A stretch of 63,217 nucleotides of DNA from assembly GCA_020831585.1 (NCBI GenBank), contig JAFIGE010000008.1, forward strand, positions 1 through 63,217, given 5' to 3'. The position numbers and the translations under genes are program-made. The stretch's first letter is position 1. Each line of letters begins with the position of its first letter. The notes under the pieces are model-generated. The model had not been told where the DNA came from, ran no database searches, and saw only the letters and a program-made list of their open reading frames with translations. Shown piece by piece: positions 59,173-63,217 of this stretch. The DNA is from Opitutales bacterium (GTDB lineage: Bacteria > Verrucomicrobiota > Verrucomicrobiia > Opitutales > Oceanipulchritudinaceae).

Positions 59173-60129
59173 ATGTGTATCCGATTCGTTTTGAGAGCCG
59201 GAAGACATCCCCTCGTCCTCACCGAACGCACCGAGCACCTTGAATCCCTCCGAGCCCTCTTTTGCGAGGCAGGCATCCCCACAGTCATCCTGCGCGGCGG
59301 CCTTTCCAAGAGCGAACTTGCGGCAGCGCTGGACGCCCTCAATACACCGGACAAACCGCAACCCGTCGTTCTCGCTACCGGACGGTTTGTGGGAGAGGGC
59401 TTTGACTGCCCCCGTCTCGATACGCTCTTTGTCACCCTGCCTGTCTCCTGGCGGGGCACAATCGCCCAATACGCAGGTCGTCTCCACCGGATGCATGAAA
59501 GCAAACGCGAGGTGCGCATCTTCGATTACGCCGACCTCAACATCCCGATGTTCGCGCGCATGTTCGACAAGCGTTGCGCTGGATACGAGGCGGTTGGATA
59601 CAGCATTCTCCTCCCCGCCAGCGCGCTGCCCGGTTGGCCGCAGAGCGTGCCGCTACCCGTCGATCCGGCTTGGAAACGCGACTACGCCGCGAGCGTTCGC
59701 CGCCTCCTGCGCGACGGTGTCGAGACCCCGCTGGCCGAACTCTTCGTGCAAACGACCCGCCCGCCTTCTGAAGCGATTCACGCCCACAGCGCCTCCGAAG
59801 CGTTCTTCTTTAAGCGCCTGGAAACGCTTGAAGCAACCAGTGGGCGGTTTGTCCCCAACCACGAGCTGCCCATCTCCTTCAATCAAAAAGGGTCCATGGA
59901 AGTCGATTTTCTGTGTGCCGAACTCAAACTCGTCGTCGAATTAGACGGCCCTCAGCACCTCGGCGACGAAGCGGCCTGGCGGAGCGATCGCGCCAAAGAC
60001 GCCCTCCTCCAGCGCCACGGCTACTTCGTCCTTCGCTTCCTCGCCACGGACCTCGCGGAAAACCTCGACCACGTGCTCGATAGCGTCCTGGCGACCATGG
60101 CTTTTCTTCAACGAAGGGGTCCCGCTTAA
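59173..60129 (+). pseudogene. C-terminal half of a TOTE-like SF2 helicase fused to a DUF559-type nuclease domain
   Basis: From ATG 59173 (318 residues): HPLVLTERTEHLESLRALFC (start of RecA2), VVLATGRFVGEGFDCPRLDT (motif V), LPVSWRGTIAQYAGRLHRMH (motif VI, Q-Y-x-G-R-x-x-R) and VRIFDYADLNIPMFARMFDKR. The RecA1 half with Walker A and DEAD/H box is absent. The C-terminal ~90 residues contain FNQKGSMEVDFLC and LKLVVELDGPQHLGD, a Vsr/DUF559-like PD-(D/E)XK nuclease. The motif V-VI region strongly resembles helicases of the TOTE conflict systems. Without the ATPase half it cannot unwind; the nuclease domain alone could still fold. Confidence 0.75.
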
Positions 60130-60309
60130 ATGGAATCAACGGTGCGGAAGGCTATTTGAGTGAACCCTGTCGGCCCCCTTCGGCAATTGGCCACTTTCAC
60201 GAGTCATGCAGATCGCAACGCGTGGCCCTTGAGCGACGTCAATATATTTTACCACACAAATCTATTTTGGGACACCGCATCCTTGCACTCCCGGACGTTC
60301 GCACAAAAG

Positions 60310-61701
60310 ATGGCGTCCATGTCTCCGGAATCCACCTTTGCCCATACCGGCAGCGACCCGCTGACCGGGGAGCTTTCTTCAGATTCTTTCCGTGCGTTCA
60401 TCAAGGGATTCGACCGGTTCGGCAAGGAGAGCGTGGAGACTTTTACCGCTCTTGGAAACGGGGAGCGTGTGCCGGTCTACGTGAACGAATACTGGACGGC
60501 CCGCCAAAGACAGGGCCACTCGCTGCACGAGGTTTCCTACCGTGCCTGCTTCAAACCACAGCTGCCCCGGTTCTTCATTGAGCTTCTCACGCGCCCCGGG
60601 GACACCGTGTATGACCCGTTTATGGGCCGCGGCACTACGCTGTTGGAGGCGGCTTTGTGCGGTAGGCGACCCGTCGGGAACGACATCAATCCCCTCGCGC
60701 AGCGGCTGCTTCGTCCGCGCTTGCAACCGCCTCTTCTGGAAGTCGTGGAGGAACGGCTCCGCGGGATACCCTGGCAGTGCGCGGAAGAGGAACCGCTCGA
60801 CGAGGATCTCCTCGTTTTCTTTCACCCGGAAACATTGCGGCAAATCCTCTCCCTGCGGCGCTACCTGGAGAATCAAGAGGAAGCGGGGGCGTCGGATGCG
60901 GTGGATGATTGGATACGAATGGTGGCAACCAATCGCCTCACGGGGCACTCACCTGGTTTTTTCTCCGTCTACACGCTTCCTCCCAATCAGGCGGTTCGCC
61001 CCAATCGGCAGCGGCTGATCAATGAGAAAAGGAAGCAAACGCCTCCGCCACGGGATGTAACCAGCATCATCCTGAAGAAGAGTCGCCAACTCCTGGGTGA
61101 CCTCACGCCGGAGGAGCGTGCCACCCTCAAGGAGGTCAGCGCCGACGCGATCCTCCTGACCGGTTCGGCAGACGCGACAAAGCCTTTGGCGACGGACTCG
61201 GTGGACCTTCTCGTGACCTCGCCACCTTTTCTCAAGGTGATCGATTACGAGACCGACAATTGGATGCGCAGTTGGTTTAACGGTATTGATCCGAAAGGCG
61301 TCCATCTGTGGCAGGCAGGCAAACTCCACAAATGGGAGGAACTGATGGCGCGCGCCTTTGCGGAGTTTTTCCGTATCTTGAAACCGGGTGCCTGGATTGC
61401 CTTTGAGGTCGGGGAGGTTTCCAAGGGAAAAGTGAATTTGGACGAAGCGGTCCTGCCGGTGGCAAAGGCCGCCGGTTTGACCCCCGTGTGCACACTCATC
61501 AACCAGCAAGACTTCACCAAGACCGCCAACTGTTGGGGCGTGGACAATCAAAGCAAGGGCACAAACACCAACCGGATCGTGGTTGCCCGCAAGCCGGGGG
61601 CTTCTCCGGGAAAGACGCTTCCGGCACCCCGCATCCTCCGCCAGACCGCAAAACCTCCAACAACCCGGACACCCACTCAAATCAACCTCAACTTCGACTG
61701 A
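60310..61701 (+). CDS. DNA N4-cytosine/N6-adenine methyltransferase
   Basis: A 463-residue protein from ATG 60310 (GTG 60160 and ATG 60319 also possible). The SAM-binding motif TVYDPFMGRGTTLLEAALCG (F-M-G-x-G) is followed, far downstream, by the catalytic LLVTSPPFLKVIDYE (S-P-P-F, typical of N4-cytosine class) and IAFEVGEVSKGKVNLDE. Order I then IV indicates the beta-like permutation seen in type II and orphan methylases. A ~200-residue insertion between them is probably the target-recognition domain. No dedicated endonuclease is adjacent. It lies 180 bases after the truncated helicase-nuclease, which could be the remains of a linked defence system. Confidence 0.85.
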   Translation: MASMSPESTFAHTGSDPLTGELSSDSFRAFIKGFDRFGKESVETFTALGNGERVPVYVNEYWTARQRQGHSLHEVSYRACFKPQLPRFFIELLTRPGDTVYDPFMGRGTTLLEAALCGRRPVGNDINPLAQRLLRPRLQPPLLEVVEERLRGIPWQCAEEEPLDEDLLVFFHPETLRQILSLRRYLENQEEAGASDAVDDWIRMVATNRLTGHSPGFFSVYTLPPNQAVRPNRQRLINEKRKQTPPPRDVTSIILKKSRQLLGDLTPEERATLKEVSADAILLTGSADATKPLATDSVDLLVTSPPFLKVIDYETDNWMRSWFNGIDPKGVHLWQAGKLHKWEELMARAFAEFFRILKPGAWIAFEVGEVSKGKVNLDEAVLPVAKAAGLTPVCTLINQQDFTKTANCWGVDNQSKGTNTNRIVVARKPGASPGKTLPAPRILRQTAKPPTTRTPTQINLNFD

Positions 61702-61709
61702 CCATCCCG

Positions 61710-62597
61710 ATGCAAATCCTCACCCTCACCGCAAATCTCCTCGCCGAGTTTACCGGTAATTACCCGGCGTTTCTTCCGGAAAAGACGCAACGCGCGCAAC
61801 GGGTTGAATTTCAAGTTGGCGGCAAAGGCATCAACGTGACTAAGGCAGCCCACCGCCTCGGTGTCAAAGCCGAGGCCCTCTATCTTGCCGGCGGTGCGAT
61901 GGGCGATTTGAGCGAGGAGTGGCTCGCCCGTCAGACCTTCGGGAGCCGCGCGGTCAAGGCCCTTCCCGGGACTCGTGCGGGATGGGTCGTCCGCGCACCG
62001 GGTATGGCCGAAACCACCTTTCTTGGGGCCGATATTCCCGTAGAGCCGGCCGCATGGGAAGCGCTGCTTCGCCGATCTGACCAAACGCCCGCCACCCACC
62101 TTGCTCTGTGCGGAAGTGTGCCGGGATGGTCCCCCGCCCACACCGCATTAACCGCCGCCCTCTTCAGGAGGGAGCCGGCACCCTTTCGCGCGCTCGACAC
62201 CTATGGCCCTCCGCTCGCCGATCTTTGGAAGATGCCGTGGGATCTGATCAAAATCAACCGGCAGGAGTTTGACGGCCTCGCGGAACAAGAAGGGACGCAA
62301 CTGCCGGATTTCCCCCATACCTTGCCCGCCCTCGCCGCTGCTTCGGCCGCTCGTTCGTGGATCGTGACCGATGGGGGCGGACCGGTTTATCTTTGGACCG
62401 CTGCTGCGGGCCTTCGCCGCTTCACGCCGCCCCGCGTTGAGGAAGTTTCGCCCACCGGATCAGGCGATGTTTTTCTCGGAGTGTTTCTCGCCCGTCTCGC
62501 GCTCGGTGACGCCCCCGACCAAGCCCTTCCAGTCGCCCTGCACCATGCCGCCCTCAACGCAGGCGACCCCGGTGTGGCCGCCTATGCGCTGCCCTGA
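61710..62597 (+). CDS. PfkB-family sugar kinase (1-phosphofructokinase/tagatose-6-P kinase-like)
   Basis: A 295-residue ribokinase-fold protein. QVGGKGINVTKAAHRLGVKA is the PfkB signature 1, and EVSPTGSGDVFLGVFLARLALG the C-terminal anion hole and catalytic Asp (GSGD). LALCGSVPGWSPAHTALTAALF and DLIKINRQEFDGLAE are also typical of FruK/LacC-like enzymes that phosphorylate fructose-1-P or tagatose-6-P with ATP. The ATG is 8 bases after the methyltransferase stop, but functional linkage is unlikely; it may mark the return to core genome. No PTS genes nearby. Confidence 0.9.
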   Translation: MQILTLTANLLAEFTGNYPAFLPEKTQRAQRVEFQVGGKGINVTKAAHRLGVKAEALYLAGGAMGDLSEEWLARQTFGSRAVKALPGTRAGWVVRAPGMAETTFLGADIPVEPAAWEALLRRSDQTPATHLALCGSVPGWSPAHTALTAALFRREPAPFRALDTYGPPLADLWKMPWDLIKINRQEFDGLAEQEGTQLPDFPHTLPALAAASAARSWIVTDGGGPVYLWTAAAGLRRFTPPRVEEVSPTGSGDVFLGVFLARLALGDAPDQALPVALHHAALNAGDPGVAAYALP

Positions 62598-62735
62598 TGC
62601 GGCGGAACGGCCGTGGTCTAGGCCACAAGGCCATCCGGCGGAAGCCAGACAATGCGTAAATCCTACCAGACTCCATTTTAAATGTTCTGAACATTTCCGC
62701 ATTGACAGGCGGTAACTAGGTGTTTGAGTCGGATC

Positions 62736-63217
62736 ATGAGCAGAAAATTTTGCCGAAGATTGAAGTATCCACGATTGGCTTGCCACCACCTTATTTCGAG
62801 GGTGGTGCAGAAAAGACGATTGATGGATGAGGAGGCGATGGAGGCCATGAGGCATATCATGCGCTCGCAGGCGGCGTTTGCGGGGATGGAGGTGCTGACG
62901 TATTGCTTCTTGGCGAATCACTTTCACATCTTCGTGCGGCTGGATCCGAAGGAGACGGAAGTCCTGGACGACGCAGGGCTGGTGGGTCGCTTTCGGGCGC
63001 TCTATGGGGGGACGCGTTGCGCTTCGCTGGGGCTGGATGCGGATGATTTGGAGGTGATTCTGAGGAAGAACGGGGACTCCGCAGAGGGTATCCGTCGACG
63101 CTTGAAGGCGCGGATGGGGGATGTGTCGGTCTTCATGCGGGAGGTGAAGACGCGCTTTACTTTGTGGTATAACGGGGAGCGCGGGACGGTGGGGACTTTC
63201 TGGGCGGAGCGTTTCCG
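62736..63217 (+). CDS. REP-associated tyrosine transposase (RAYT), copy 2, cut by window end
   Basis: The first ~160 codons of a second RAYT, from ATG 62736. It differs from copy 1 (21571-22572) by about a dozen residues over this length, with the same HFHIFVRL metal motif, MGDVSVFMREVKTRFTLWYN and GTVGTFWAERF blocks. The upstream region shares TGTTCTGAAyATTT and CATTGACA with copy 1. The start at 62736 gives MSRKFCRRLKYPRLACHH. The C-terminus lies beyond the window. Confidence 0.9.
   Translation, partial: MSRKFCRRLKYPRLACHHLISRVVQKRRLMDEEAMEAMRHIMRSQAAFAGMEVLTYCFLANHFHIFVRLDPKETEVLDDAGLVGRFRALYGGTRCASLGLDADDLEVILRKNGDSAEGIRRRLKARMGDVSVFMREVKTRFTLWYNGERGTVGTFWAERF

Overview
The window reads as a high-GC Gram-negative chromosome, most likely Verrucomicrobiota (an Opitutia / Puniceicoccales-like lineage). 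This is inferred from the gene mix: prepilin-like proteins of the PulG type, a large TonB-dependent receptor beside a DUF3450-ExbB-ExbB-ExbD-TonB-TPR operon, a DnaG whose zinc site has the form SPFT...CFSS, a sigma-70 factor with a Lys/Ala-rich histone-H1-like leader, and RAYT-type transposases. No rRNA is present; one tRNA (Gln, UUG) is. The lineage is an inference; the individual gene calls are firmer.

Layout. 0.3-6.1 kb: two prepilin-like genes enclosing two AT-rich tandem GT-C glycosyltransferase paralogues, followed by a FkbM methyltransferase (a possible surface or pilin modification locus). 6.3-8.9 kb: a TVP38/DedA-like membrane protein and argG, separated by a perfect-looking 285-bp tandem duplication. 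9.1-10.8 kb: a VapBC pair and two small envelope proteins. 11-19.8 kb, minus strand: TonB-dependent receptor and the complete TonB/ExbB/ExbD energising operon. 20.2-21.5 kb: a lone RelE/ParE-like toxin and pssA, whose start is disrupted by a C11 tract. 21.6 kb: RAYT transposase. 22.6-25.7 kb: inverted DnaA-box-like sites, dnaN and two further genes. 25.9-30.5 kb, minus strand: an unknown gene, trpD, glmM and a TPR protein, with ATGA overlap between trpD and glmM. 30.7-35.1 kb: dnaG-rpoD-lipoprotein. 35.3-40.6 kb: CFA/N-methyltransferase-like enzyme, MntA-HepT toxin-antitoxin, a Fic remnant, a DUF1295 membrane protein, tRNA-Gln, purU and an SRAP protein.

40.6-62.6 kb is an accessory, defence-rich and decaying region. 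It holds a 3-copy tandem repeat; a broken and an intact DUF4143 ATPase; an Eco29kI-like GIY-YIG restriction enzyme with its C5 methyltransferase; at least seven toxin-antitoxin modules, several of them frameshifted or internally deleted; an ADP-ribosylglycohydrolase; a glycosyltransferase; an XRE-HNH nuclease pair; an NgoMIV-like restriction enzyme preceded by only the first ~60 codons of a C5 methyltransferase (this methylase stub occurs twice); a DUF433/DUF5615 pair; a C-terminal fragment of a TOTE-like SF2 helicase; an N4-type DNA methyltransferase; and a PfkB kinase. The window ends inside a second, nearly identical RAYT gene.

Dispersed intergenic palindromic repeats (at least three families) run through the window and fit the presence of RAYTs. 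Several genes look disrupted by single-base indels. Some of these may be sequencing errors, notably the C11 and G11 homopolymers, but the stubs and internal deletions are real structural decay.
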